Below, piece by piece: positions 47,101 through 58,210 of a DNA stretch of 64,000 bases. Below the pieces are notes generated by a model, which saw only the letters and a list, made by a program, of their open reading frames with translations, was not told where the DNA came from and did no database searches. Every line of letters begins with the position of its first letter. Positions within the stretch are counted from its first letter, which is position 1. Source of the DNA: Trichobilharzia szidati (Eukaryota; Platyhelminthes; Trematoda; Strigeidida; Schistosomatidae). A program made the position numbers and the translations under genes. The DNA lies in the NCBI GenBank assembly GCA_944472155.2, contig OX235273.1, positions 31,097,204 through 31,161,203 of the forward strand, read 5' to 3'.

Positions 47101-50100
47101 TTATAATTATTCGTTATTTACATTTCAAGTAGAATTTAGAATTTCATCGATATGGGATCACTGGACTCGGCTGTCTGTCATCACTATCAGCTGACCTTAA
47201 GATTTGCCACAAGCACATATCCCCTCTTAGCATGATCTCCGCCGTGTCACTTTCCGTCAATTTATTTGGATTGCATAAGAAATTCTAGCACTTAATGTCG
47301 CTCAGTGGCAACTTCAGTGTATTTGTAATCTACCTATGCTTCCTTCTGCTAATACGTTAGGCAGGAGGTATTGGCTGGTACTCTGAAAGTTCGTGTCCTG
47401 CCGGCCATTTGATCTGAGGTATCCAGCAAAGAAAGCAGGTTTTGAGGGATATGCACAGCTTGTTGTCAATGCCTACTGTTCGGACCAAATATAATCAAAG
47501 AATTAAAAATAATGCTGAAAATTCGAGGTCTTGTCCTTGTCTTATAAAAAGAAAGAAGAAATTCTTTCCCTCTCAATACGATCAAACATAGGCTAGACTA
47601 TCAAACCTCGGCTGCATAAAAGAACGTAATCTGGATGTTCTGAATACAATTTTTCATATTTTTCAGTAAAAATATAAATTTTGCATATGCTTTTTTTTAA
47701 CTTTCAGAAGACAGAGAATATGTAGAATGTGAGAATACTTTGTATTTATGCCCTAATTGAGATTTAATCGAATCAGGTACAATAACCACATAACAAATTT
47801 TGATTTTAGCAGAAACGGAAATTATACTACCCACTGAAATAAAATGGTATTTGAAAATAAGAAAGTGGTTGAACTGCCTAAAGAATGAAAGATCAGTCAT
47901 GCAATTTTCAGAAGACAGGAAAGCCACTGGAAGACGCTTGAAATTATCAAACAGCTTTTAAATATCCTCCTTATTAGTACATAACTGTGAAATCTTAATG
48001 TATAACTCACTGCATCAGATTTCAAATAAGAAGTTCTTAATTGGAGTATATAATGGATTCGTTGCATGCTAATAAAAAGCACACAACTAGTTCGTTGCTC
48101 TTTCTACGAGAAAGCCGGTGAAAAGTATAATATCGTGTCAATAAGCGATGCAATTTCGGGAAACGAATGGTGTATAGATACCGAAGTTTACATAGATCGT
48201 ATTAAATTTGATCACTGTAGAGCCAAAGCAACTTTCGGAATGTATTAATCTGTTTCGGATTATATAAAATTAAAAGGTTTAGTATTTAGGGATCCTGCGA
48301 AATGGTTTTCATACTCTCACCTCAAAGTAATAGTATAACCTTTTCAAATTCATGTATCTACTTGCTTGGAGAATAAATTCAGACAATATTACCACTATAG
48401 TTCATCTCCGCTTTCAGCATGCTTCGATTCTCGCATCTAGGTCTCACATTAGTGAAGAAATTTTCAAATCTAATAATATCAAACTGAAGAGTGATCGAAT
48501 GAATGCATTGAATGTGAATGGGAATTAAAGTTAATTGCAAAAAAGGTGTCCTTGCGTATTGATATTAAATGCATTAAGTTTAGGATTTTGAGAAAACTCT
48601 TGTAAAATGCAACATGCTTACAGAATTATAATTAAACATAAGAAACATCACAATAACAAAAAATAATCTCAGTTGCACATGAAGTATATTATTTTATAGC
48701 ATTCTCATAAATGATATTGTATATTCGATTTCAGGTGAAACCAAGTGCTACAATGAAAATATAGAGTATGTTATTCATTACTAAATTACTGAATTACTAA
48801 AAGAAACAATATGGTCATCCAGAAATGTTTTGCGAAACCTATTGCAATTAAAAGAATTTTTGTCAGAAAAATATGAAATCTTTTACTTAAGACGGTCTGG
48901 TATAGATGTAACAACCGACCATTGGTTTAAAAAGCATGACAGCTAGTTCGAATCGCTATTACCATAGTTATTATTTTCTCCTCAATGAAAACCTAATACC
49001 CTTTTAGCCAAGGGTTTTCATCAGATTAATACGAAAAACTACATTTATTGACTTGATGCACGTCTGAATACCTGATTGGCAGATACAGTGCAGATTCCCG
49101 GTTTTGAATACAAACACCAGCCTGAATATTGTACACCTTCACCACTCAGGTTTTCAAAATCAAGAGGTACACCGCACATTAATGTCACAGCATCGTCAGT
49201 TTCACCTCAGTATTATTGGTCAGTGGGTAATAATGTCAGCAAAATATTTAAAATGGTATTTTTACCCGCGCAAACATCAAAACACAATGTGTAGAATAAG
49301 TAAACTGATATGTTTAAGTCATCTTTATCATCAAAAGAACCATCACTGCAGAAAGAAAATTCCTTCCGATAACGTTGTCGGATTCTCTTCTACATTTATA
49401 CATTCGTAATAACTGAAGAATTATTTTTATTGACAGCACTGATGTTTTATAATATGTTATTGAATCATTGAATTGTTGTTAAACTGCTGGTTGTATTTTC
49501 ACAGGACTGGTTGTGACTACTCGCTCACAGATGAGGTCACTAGACCATTTGCCTGTTTTCGTATCAGTCATTTTAACTACTCTTGTGGAGCCAGTTATAT
49601 TGTCCGTTTCTCCAGGAACGTAATTTTTCCTGCTCGGGAAACACCTGTCAGTTTGGCCAAATGAAGGTGTAGAGAAAGCAATCAGCAGTTTGTTACAAGA
49701 TCACCTGATCAAAACAAACCATGACACTTTCACTAAAGAGTCCTTTTCCATCATCTATCGACTATCAGATAAACTGGTGAAGGCCGAAGATGTAGAATAC
49801 TCCAAACACGGGAGGCTCCTACAACTAGCTTAAGGTAGCTGGCGCCCTGTATTCACAAGAATCATGCTGAGCCACTACTGCTTTTAAGCATGACATTCCG
49901 TGCTGTATATAGACATTTCTTTATCCCTTGTTATCGCATTTCTATGACCAAACTGCTGTTTCCTACGTAAAATTAGTCATTTACTTAAGCAGTGACACAT
50001 AGTTACTCACACTATTTTCCCTCGACGGTTTTGGCATTATCACTCATCCATATGCAACTTATAATAAGAATGAATGTGATTAGTAGTCACCAGCATTCAT

Positions 50101-52487
50101 CAACATATATTAGTTATTAACCATGATCATTTACATTGGAATAATGGGGTTCAATCTAGTGCTACATGTCAAAGTTAAACTTTAAGCACCACTAACTACA
50201 AATCAGCTAACGACCTGCAGCGGACCAATCACATGGAAGAGGGATTTTTGATTTGAGAAAACGTACAGTTTCGAAAAAAACCGCATAAAACTGTTACATA
50301 GAGGATCTTTCGCTAACATTTGACAGGAACATCTCTCAGTTTAGCATAGGAGTGTCGATAGAAAATTCACACAACATTCTGTAGGTGTATTCATCCAAAT
50401 GACTATAAATGAGATCCTTTTGAGATCCTTCTTTGGCCCTTATCCTATTTTTCAATTATCCTCAAAATCCTTCTATATAATTCGTGTGTGTCCCTGTAAT
50501 CGGATCCATAAAATCACTAGAATGGTTCACTCTATGATGAATATATCTAAGAGATGACAGCGAGTTATAACCTTTCCATTCATCAGTATGTACTATGTAT
50601 CCCTGTTTCACCAGTCGAGTGATAATATGCACTAACGTAGTAGACTTTCTGTCTGGTATTCTCTACACGAATCCTTTCCGCAAGGAGGTGTCATATAAAC
50701 CTATCGCTGAAACATTGTTGGCTCGCTCACGACCACGGTTGTATTTTTTCTTCAGTAACACAGTTTCGTCCACATGTACGATGATGCTTTCTCCGCCTAA
50801 CAAAGAAGTAATTCTCTCAATTTTCCATGAGGCGATGTCTCTGTAGTGCTGGTACCACTGAACTGTTGACACGGGGCTATTTACAGTTTCAACAACTTCG
50901 CCTCTCACAGGCTGTTTTAAAATCCAGTAGTTACAAATATACAAAATCTGCGTTATGGAGACCTGTGACGCAGCCAAAAATGTTCCTACGAAGTACTAAA
51001 ATTATCAGCTTACCTTCCCTAATACTAACTCGTCTCATGCAAATCGCACAACGATGAACATAACCATCAATCGACCCTATAAAGCTTTCTAAACTCATGA
51101 CACCACCACATGAACAAATCCTCTCTTTCCTAAGCAACCAAATACTTATCCCCCTCGAACTGCAAGCGTAGGTTCGTTAGAGCATGCATTCGATACGAAT
51201 CAAGCGCTATTCAACCTTCAGCTCAAATACATGAACCTCATTGGAGCATTCGAGATCATTCTTGGATTGGTAGTTAGTGGTGTTTAAAGTTAAAATATGT
51301 CTGTTACACTTTTGTATATAACAACATGAATATGTTTTGAATTATAACCTATTAACAATCTGTTCGCATATAACCTTTGTAATTTTGATGTTAGTGATTC
51401 GATTTTATTTTATAAAACATAGATGTTGTCAGTGGCAGTAATTCTTAAAATATTATTGTCATAAAAGTGTAAAACCTGATGAAGAAGTGATCAGAAGGAA
51501 TATTTTTGGTCTTGTAATTAGTTTTACGAAATTTCTAATCAGTATAAATTATCAATGAATCTTTATTATCCATCAGTGACATCCAAACTTTCATATCAAT
51601 GTTAAATTTGAGTGATCGATTCATGAAAATGGTATTTCTGGCTTCTGACTGTGTACATCTTTCTTTACTACTCAAATAAACCAGTGGGAAAATCGTCTAG
51701 TCCTACATCTCACACTTACCAAAGCACCTTATTTTTAGAATGATTAATAAACACAACTATCTTTTTTTGATATGCGGCTCTGAATACGAATTTATTTCTG
51801 TAGTGAGAGAATGAAATTCAGGACGAACTTTTATATTCAGTCATCAATATGCTGCAACTGATCATTCAGGAATACCAATAAGCATCTCCTTGACAGATTC
51901 TTTTCATTTATCTGACAAAATGACTATTGCATGCAGCTGCATAATAACAGTGTTTCCCTAGGAGAATCACACTTATGTGTGGGAGGCTGTCATGATACGA
52001 TGTTTAGAAGATATTACTTAGCTGAAGTCATTCAGTTATTGGAAGAGTTTGAAGAAAATTAACTTGAAGATTTAGCCAGCCTTTGCTGATTCTATCACTT
52101 AAATATAACTCCCAGAATCAACATGTTATTCAAGCACTGCTTAAGACTCTGAGCATATCTATGCAGCATATTGGAGGCTTTCTGTAAAACCTATAAAAGT
52201 AAAATACTTTAGTTGTCATTAAAGTTGACGTTTTCATTTTCATTCCTGTCCAAATGACAACAGCATTCGCCGCATTTCATTGAGAATGTGAACAAATGAT
52301 CACTGAATAATATGGTGTTCATCCAATCAGTTATATTAAACTAATGAACGTAAAAGTCGGTTCAAGTAACAGATTTATATTTAAAGTTTGTAAGTCTCTA
52401 TTTTGATTTTTACACTGTCTTTTTCTTTTTAGCCGACTAGATGCAGCGCGTCAAGCGAGATTAGAAGGAAGAAACATCACCCATTGA
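38164..52487 (+). CDS. candidate micro-exon gene for a secreted peptide (6 exons)
   Basis: Exons: 38164..38215 (52 nt), 38389..38403 (15), 44290..44313 (24), 45287..45307 (21), 48735..48765 (31) and 52433..52487 (55, ending TGA). Each internal exon has a pyrimidine-rich acceptor (CTGCAG, TTCCAG or TTTCAG) and a donor GTAAGA, GTAAGG, GTAAGT or GTATGT. Junction phases are 1,1,1,1,2 and join to 198 bases, 65 residues, with no stop. Exon 1 is a textbook signal peptide (MLMLFNWLIIILVLQAC). Then come DFSSR, RFIACIEK, HDPSPTC, CETKCYNENI and DRLDAARQARLEGRNITH; five Cys in all and one NIT glycosylation site. Tiny symmetric exons behind a signal peptide are the hallmark of schistosome micro-exon genes (MEGs), whose variable secreted products come from exon skipping. 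The MEG subfamily is not recognised. A further 30-nt exon at 44797-44826 is possible. Confidence 0.72.
38453..39268 (+). repeat. tandem 0.8-kb unit, copy 1 (in MEG intron 2)
   Basis: First of three direct copies. Shared landmarks: GCGACAGGCTACTG start, GTGCACCTGGCTATGGAGGA, GCAAAACTTGCATTTGAT, GGCTTCCAGCTAGGTATCAG and AAAAAGGGGTATAAAAGACA. It is the most diverged of the three in its 5' third. No conserved long frame is seen. The TATAAAAG near 39195 may be a promoter-like element. Confidence 0.7.
39270..39760 (+). mobile_element. PLE fragment D between tandem units 1 and 2
   Basis: The plus strand reads a broken GIY-YIG start (YLIPCNDFQLKYIGQT at about 39300-39352, then a stop), followed by the open tail SSAIALHAVTHNHTIGWDRM and GYKEKLITEALFIE, ending 39643. 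It resembles PLE A's tail but is clearly another family member. It interrupts the regular spacing of the tandem array. Confidence 0.65.
39765..40545 (+). repeat. tandem 0.8-kb unit, copy 2
   Basis: Collinear with copies 1 and 3 and closest to copy 3 in the first 180 bases (GTCAGTGTCAACCTTCGCA, GGAGTTGTTGTTCGGTCACA). Confidence 0.7.
40556..41395 (+). repeat. tandem 0.8-kb unit, copy 3
   Basis: Collinear with copies 1 and 2, with small indels and a more diverged 3' half; the ACTTCCG splice-like site and the TATA-like motif are degraded here. Confidence 0.7.
41779..43436 (+). mobile_element. Penelope-like element E with inverted terminal copy
   Basis: A plus-strand PLE whose 3' end (43104-43436) is repeated in inverted orientation at its left side (41779-42112), about 330 bases each. 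Between them lie RT blocks GVAMGSPLCPMVADI (42138-42182), a frameshift in a (TA)n run at 42178-42190, then YIDDIIVI (about 42256), CLPFLDVLITRREDG and STWTGQYLN. One in-frame TAA (42508-42510) follows, then the linker VYISLPFRGDQ and CVYQFTCMCGDTYIGR of the GIY-YIG nuclease, and KFIEALAIKRL before the stop near 43138. The element looks non-autonomous but is close to intact in its C-terminal half. Confidence 0.85.
44797..44826 (+). other. possible additional 30-nt micro-exon
   Basis: After AAAATTGCAG, 30 bases read RQMMSKKLTV in the phase required by the micro-exon gene and end at a weak donor GTTAAT. It fits the multiple-of-three rule, but the donor is poor. Confidence 0.3.
44920..45170 (-). 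mobile_element. PLE C-terminal fragment
   Basis: The minus-strand frame has SICEHILESPH, SLRFLKLCITETPAIHGQKP and KLCVQKPFVKPLSLPW, the standard PLE tail following the GIY-YIG domain. It lies in intron 3 of the micro-exon gene. Confidence 0.65.
45310..46370. other. intronic stretch, nothing assigned
   Basis: Part of intron 4. A GC-richer patch at 45905-46040 stands out but matches no feature I can name. Confidence 0.45.
46380..47480. repeat. dispersed repeat R2, copy 1, with RTE-like end
   Basis: Collinear with 57140-58210. Shared blocks include GGTTTAACAAAGGCAC-like, ATTTCAATTTCAAAAGCT, TTGTACATGGAAACATT and TTTTATAAATGAAGATGA. The right part (about 47180-47480) contains minus-strand traces of the RTE C-terminus (VTRRRSC; IPQIKWPAGHELSEYQ). 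Confidence 0.55.
47481..48720. other. intronic stretch, nothing assigned
   Basis: AT-rich intron 4 sequence without supportable features. Confidence 0.45.
49520..49850 (+). mobile_element. PLE GIY-YIG fragment
   Basis: The plus strand reads FNYSCGASYIVRFSRNVIFP, then after a frameshift near 49660 GVEKAISSLLQDHLIKTNHD and FSIIYRLSDKLVKAED. It is a decayed PLE C-terminus (YIG is YIV) in intron 5 of the micro-exon gene. Confidence 0.65.
50174..51294 (-). mobile_element. Merlin/IS1016-type DNA transposon
   Basis: About 1.12 kb bounded by imperfect inverted repeats: GTTAAACTTTAAGCACCACT at 50174 on the plus strand, and TTTAACTTTAAACACCACTA read on the minus strand from 51294. It encloses a minus-strand transposase of the Merlin (IS1016/IS1595-like) family. 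Schistosomes are known Merlin hosts. The first 30 bases agree at about 26 positions; a shared ATGTC outside both ends may be a remnant of the target duplication. Confidence 0.75.
50400..51137 (-). pseudogene. Merlin transposase (frameshifted)
   Basis: In order on the minus strand: a CSCGG ... HRCAICMRRVSIREGKL zinc-ribbon-like start (51137-50990), WYQHYRDIASWK, GGESIIVHVDETVLLKKKYN with NRGRERANN (first catalytic D near 50769), RKSTTLVHIITRL, YIVHTDEWKGYNSL (second D near 50583), VNHSSDFMDPITGTHTNYIE and GF (E near 50472). Spacing is roughly D62D37E. Frameshifts near 50985 and 50665 and a stop near 50464 disable it. Close in layout to ISXO2/IS1595-type DDE proteins. Confidence 0.8.
51300..52400. 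other. intronic stretch, nothing assigned
   Basis: AT-rich intron 5 sequence; no supportable feature. Confidence 0.45.
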
Positions 52488-53094
52488 AAATTCAGAACGC
52501 TTTGATTTGAATAATAATAATAATGACACTGGATTTATTCTGAGCATTGATCATAAAGTGTGCGAATGAAAATCACTTATTTAACCATTATATGTAATTG
52601 ATTACCATAATCATAAATACAGACTGATATATCAATTAGATGCCTGAGTTGTTATCTGTATGAAGTTTTGTTCTCGAGAGTGTTTGGATGTCACTAGCTG
52701 CTTTTGTCTACTGACATGTTATCGTATACATTTTAACTCACAGAAAACGCATCCATTGAGATGTCTATCACTGGTACATTTGGTTTTCATCTCTGAGATG
52801 AAATCGCATTAGGCAATTGCAAAAGATTGATTATTGAACAAACAATATCCTTTTCTATAAATTCATCATCAGGCTGTACAGTTATATATCCATTTTAATG
52901 ATACAATGATGTATATTGACAACATTAGTGGTTTTTAAAATAGTAACATCGAATCACTTGGATCAGACTTCAGAAAATTATTTCCAATTAGACTGCTAAT
53001 AGATGTTAGTCCAAAATGTATGTATATAGTAATATGTAAAATTGCAATACTAAAGTAAATGGTTATGAGTGACAAAAAATGTACAGTAATAAAT

Positions 53095-53800
53095 TATCTT
53101 CTAGTTCGCCTTCTACATACAGCTGAAGCAATAGGAATCCACCTGAAGAACCAAACCAGTGTGTTCAGAAGAAATTCGTATAGCCACTTCCTTACCTTGG
53201 CTGGCCATCGTTACATGAATGTATAAACCGGACTACTTCGCCCCTCTCCCCTCTAAACCTTTAAAAATTATAATTGTCCATATTATTTTGTTATTTACTA
53301 TGAACTAACTAACCTTCTTAGCACCACTAAGTAGACCATTTCCTTCAACCTTAAAGCATAACACTTTATTGTTATTGAAATTCTTATATTTATAATCCTC
53401 TCAATTTTTTCGTTTGGTTTATTTTATTTTTCATAACTGTGGACATAATTTTAAGCTGTATTATGACTGTTAACTTTGTATTTCACCTCACTATACCATA
53501 TCAACAGAACATTAGACCCAATTATCCATAACATGCTAAAGTTTCCAAACTGAATCGACAATACCGTTTGAAACAAACCCGCTGTTATTAGTATTTATTA
53601 TTATTATTACTATTATTATTATTATATCTAATAATTATGTCGTTAATGTGGACAAATTTCTCCGATTAATTTTTGTTTTAAATTTTTAATTTTATATACA
53701 CCTTGAGTAAATCAGATGCAATATTGTGACAAATGCTGAGAATTCCATTCTGTATTATAAGTACTGTTTTTGGAATAAAGTAAATTATTATTATTACTTT
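53095..53800 (+). mobile_element. PLE C-terminal scrap and 3' UTR
   Basis: The plus strand reads RLLHTAEAIGIHLKNQTS with frameshifts (PLE tail), then an AT-rich 3' UTR, (ATT)n at 53588-53625 and a terminal segment at 53710-53790 that also occurs inverted at 30414-30500. Confidence 0.55.
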
Positions 53801-54159
53801 ATCTTTAATTACACGTTATCCTTGTAAAATTATTTTATTCTTATGAGCACTTCAGCCTTAGTTACGAGTTATCATTGTCCGAATCGTTTTATTTTCTTTA
53901 ACAATCTGTTACGTATTCAACTTGTGCACACGCTTATTCCTAAATTACTCTTCGTTTTTTCCAATTTTATGTATTATGTAGTCCACGTGCTGTGACCATT
54001 TCTACCTTTTTAATTGTTTCCATTCATTTTATTCGTTAATTATCACACCATTGACATTTTGCCACTGAATAATTAATGTTAACAAACGCATCACCACCTG
54101 ATTGATAAATTATTGTGTTATTAAAAAGACAAGTGCAGCGAAGAAAATTTTCTTTTCGA

Positions 54160-55365
54160 CGAAGTCATCATCTAGGCTGTACATGCGTGTATTTATATCA
54201 AATAGATGGGAAAGTTCCAGAATAATTTCCGGTTAAGGGTCAAATTAATAAAAAATTACAATTAGGAATTGGAATGCCATAATAAACAGGGGGACGGATA
54301 AAACTCGAACAAAGAAGCATTATAATAACTAGGAAGATTGACATTGTGCAATTGGGAGTTAGAAATGTAGAAATAACAAAATATACAGGATGTTTGGATA
54401 AAAAACTAATATGATGAATAATTGTTTATGCAATCAGGGATTAAATATGTAGAAATAGTAAAATGACAAAACAAACTGGACGAGTGGGTATGAAAATATG
54501 GTAGTGTAAACAGGGTTTAAGAAAACTTAAAATAACATCAATAAACAGGAAGTTTAGATAAGAAAGGCGATGAGATTGTCATTACTGAAAATTTTTACCT
54601 GTTTATGATGGCCATGGTAGGGAGAGGGGTTGGACGTAATTCTTTTGGATACAAAGTGTGGGTTTGAGCTTTTGGATAGCTAGCGCCTCAGCTATGCCCA
54701 GATGTCTTGATTTGACTCCCTTTGATAGGTTTGATTGAATTTTTTATATTGATATAAGAATGAAACTTGGGCACTGTGGTAGAGTGTAATTCCATTATGG
54801 GTAAATTTTATTTTGATAGAGTCTCACAGTGTTACACAGTAATATTTACTGATGACATTTCGAGCACAATTTATTGCTCATAATCATATCAAGGTAATCA
54901 AGGTAATGTGTAACACTGTGAGACTTTATCAAAATAAAATTCACCCATAATGGAATTTTGTATATTACTTTGAAGGATTTTTCGAAAGGCGCTGAATGTC
55001 CTGAGTTGACCAGATGTTCTGTCACTGAACTGTATACACGTTTTCGGTCTCCTTTTACTAGCCAGGCTGGGTAGTGTTCGCGAGCGCGTTTTCCAAGTCG
55101 GCGCATGGTACGGCCAATGTACTCAGCTCCACAAGAGCAAGTAAACTGGTATATGCACGTTGAGGTGGCCCAATGCGACGGCTTGTCTTTCACGTTCTGG
55201 CTGAACAGTTTCTTGCAATAAAATGTCAGTCGTAGGCTCGCGGCGAAGTATGTTTTCCTTAGAGATTTGCAGAGGCGTTTGCGAAGGATTTCTGCTTCAA
55301 TATCACGTTTGAATTCTAGATAAGGCAGAAGTGTTTTCTTTGGAATGGATTGGACTTATTTGGAA
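54160..55365 (-). mobile_element. Penelope-like element F, 3' part
   Basis: On the minus strand: linker RKRLCKSLRKTYFAASLRLT (55310-55220), CIYQFTCSCGAEYIGRTMRR with KRAREHYPAWLVKG (about 55160-55050), a 170-bp palindromic insertion at 54788-54957, then the tail HLGIAEALAIQKLKPTLCIQ and PLSLPW (about 54700-54610). The frame is open through the GIY-YIG part (54960-55193). The RT portion is missing. Confidence 0.75.
54788..54957. repeat. palindromic insertion inside PLE F
   Basis: ATTCCATTATGGGTAAATTT starts the left arm (54790-54838); the right arm (54908-54957) is its inverse over about 49 bases. The 70-base centre includes, on the minus strand, TGAGC...GCTCGAAATGTC, which resembles the helix II and GAAA part of a hammerhead. 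Confidence 0.6.
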
Positions 55366-55499
55366 GTCCTCTTCGATTTGAGATTCAGTAACAGTGATTT
55401 GACCTGTTTCTTCTGTACATAGAACACTGGTTGCCTCAGTCGAATCGCGATAGCCCCTGCTATTTGGATGATTTGGGCAATTAGTTTGGCACCCAATAG

Positions 55500-56440
55500 A
55501 TGACGGAGAAACACTCTTCAATATTGGCTTTGTGGTCAGTTTGAACCAGGTGTTCTAATACGGAGCTATTGATGCTTCTAACTACACCTGTATTTAGCCA
55601 CACAGGTAGATGTTCTCGATCACGATAAATCAAGTGCCTAGAGCAACGGCCAATATAACTCGCTCAACTGGCGCAGTTGAATTGGCAAATACAACTACAA
55701 GTGGCTAGTCTAGGTACTCCATCTTTCAATCGAGGAATCAACATCGGTCGTGTAAAAATTAGACTCGTAGTTTGCCAGTGTTAAAAGTTCCTTGAACTGG
55801 TTTTCTTAATTTCTTCGTAATTATTTCGCTAGGTATATCGCCCTTTAGTTGCAGTCGTATGTATAAAGGCTACTTATTTACGAATAGTGAGAAGTCCTTT
55901 TCAACTTTGTCAGTCATATGTTTCCTGATGAATTTGTCTAGATAGCTATTTTCGATCAAGGTATCATATACAATCCTTAGTTCATCTTCAGTTATCTCTT
56001 CTGAGCATATACCTCTAATCCTGTGGCTGAGGGTCCTTACTAAATTTCGTTTGAACTGAAGAGCAATGAAGTTGTGAAAATGTTTACATTGTCCTGTCCA
56101 TGTGATTTTCCCATACAGATTTCTCCTTATACCACCATCTGGTTTTCTTGCAAGGGAGACATCCAGGAATGCAACTATATTTTGGGATTTCTCTTCGCAA
56201 GTGAATTTCAAAGCAGAATGTACTGCATTGAAATGAGTAATTAATGTGTTGCTATCTGAATTATTATCACAAAAATAAAGATGGCATCCGTATACCGGCG
56301 ATAAAATGAGAATTTTCCTATTAGGCTGTTCACAGGACCATTCTCTTGTTTACTTAGAAACAAATCTGGCAATATGGGTCCCATTGGAAAACCCATTGCC
56401 ACCCAGTCCACTTATCTTTTAAGTGTACCATCAAATTAAA
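55500..56440 (-). mobile_element. Penelope-like element G, RT to GIY-YIG
   Basis: Minus strand, upstream of element F and in the same orientation: MGFPMGPILPDLF and YRRYTDAIFIF (56390-56280; YTDA instead of YVDD), AFLDVSLARKPDGG and ITWTGQCKHFHNF (about 56180-56080), CSEEITEDELRIV, and after frameshifts CICQFNCAS...SYIGRCSRHL with REHLPVWLN (about 55690-55610). Broken by several frameshifts. Confidence 0.7.
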
Positions 56441-57139
56441 AATTTATGCTCCTTGTACAGCTAATTTTGTCTTTTTAGTCTTAATATTTGCTACACTTTA
56501 TACCAAGACGATTAAAGCAATAGTTTGTTGATTCAAATCCACCAAAATAAACACGATATTAGGAGAATAATGTCAAAATATAAAATGCAACTGTGATGAC
56601 TATGGATGGATTTTAGTGGGTGGAAACACTCTAAGCAAAGTAATGAATCTAATTCTACATCTTGTCGGCCAATGCGTTTGTACTTCAAAACATACTTTTG
56701 AGATTGTCGTGACCAGAAAACAGGGGAACGATTTTCAAAAAATGTATGAAGAGTGAATAACCGACTGTTTATTGTTAGCAGGTCTGTCGTTAATCGTATT
56801 TTACTAAACATTTCAGAGGTTGGCAAATACACAGGGAATCGTGCGCGAAGTATCAGTAATATTCTCACATAGTGAGAAAGTTAATACAGTGAGAGGAGTC
56901 AGTAAACTAGAATAGCTTGCTTATATTTCTTTTAAGGATTGTTCATCAAGCAATAGAAGTTTTTATCATCGAAACTATAAATGAACTCTGAGACAGCGAA
57001 AAACAAAATGTCTAAAATTACAGTGACCCTTCGTGCTTTTCTTTTTGGATCGAAGTCTTAACAGACGCAGTTCCACCTACTTTGTCATTTCTTGTCATAG
57101 AATTTAACAGAAAAAAGGAGACATTGCCTAACCGTTTAA
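56441..57139. other. non-coding stretch
   Basis: A 111-codon minus-strand frame at 56533-56868 has no recognisable motif; not called. Confidence 0.45.
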
Positions 57140-58210
57140 CTTGTGCCAACTGAAAGTTGATTTATCTAATACATCTTTGTTGAGAAAACCAAGAGGTTTA
57201 ACAAAGGCACTTTTTCGCAGATTTCAATTTCAAAAGCTGTACAGGTGTAATCAGCACACACATTCACAAATTTACATCATTAAAATAGTCACCTAGTTCA
57301 ACATCAAAATGGAGGCGAGATTGAAGGAGATAATAATTTTCAAACTGACGTGAGAATTGACGAGTGTGATGAGAGACGAACGTAAATGATAAGAGTCACT
57401 GAGACTGAGAAAGGTGGGATTGGGAGATCAGCTGCATGAAATACAAATTAGTTTATTTTATTTCGAAGATAAATATGATCAGGTTGTACATGGAAACATT
57501 TAAATATAGTTTTATAAATGAAGATGACAGAAAATCCCAAAGTAACGAAACATGACTACATCATTGGTGAATGCACAAGTCGAACCAGATTTTTTTGGAC
57601 ACTAAGCTCTACTTTCTTGATGCATAAGTTTATGACTTTCCCATCCAATCTCATCAGTGTCTACATATCTATTATAAAAATAGTTGTAACTATGCTCACA
57701 TAGGTAATAAAATTGTTGCTGCACCACTTGTGAGAACTGGGTCACCAACAATATAAGTTTGCAGAGAGGAATTCTGTGTTGGAAGCAGTGTTGTTGTAAG
57801 TTTTGAGAAAAGAAATAAAAGCAGCCGTTTAAAGGAGAAATAACAGTGGACTCACAATTACTCGTTATTTTCATTCCAAGTAGAATTTGAAATTTCCTCA
57901 GCATACGGCCGTTGTACTTGATTCTCTGTCATAGCTTATAGCCAGCCTGACAAATACACACGCGCATATATTTCCTCTTCACATGACCTCCTCCATGTCG
58001 CACTCCAAAGCTCAACTGGTGGCTTCCTATCTGGATTTCACGAGATGGACTGAATTATGACGTTGCTCGATGACCTTCTCAGAGAGTATCTGGAATATGC
58101 GTACCTAGGTTTTCTTAAGGAAATATGACAGAAAATAGGTTGTTGGTCGCTTTTCTGAGATAGTCGATTCCTAACAGGTCTTCTGATCTAATGGGTTCTA
58201 CCGAAATCTG
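57140..58210. repeat. dispersed repeat R2, copy 2, with RTE-like end
   Basis: Collinear relative of 46380-47480. Its right part shows minus-strand ATWRRSCEEE, the same motif as VTWRKSCEEE in the RTE element at 62270. Confidence 0.55.

Noticed and set aside
47696..47750. Possible micro-exon after ACTTTCAG
   Set aside because: Joining it in phase 1 gives an immediate TAA.
48890..48980. SINE with B-box-like AGTTCGAATCGC
   Set aside because: Only one box-like motif; no A box, no relatives in the window.
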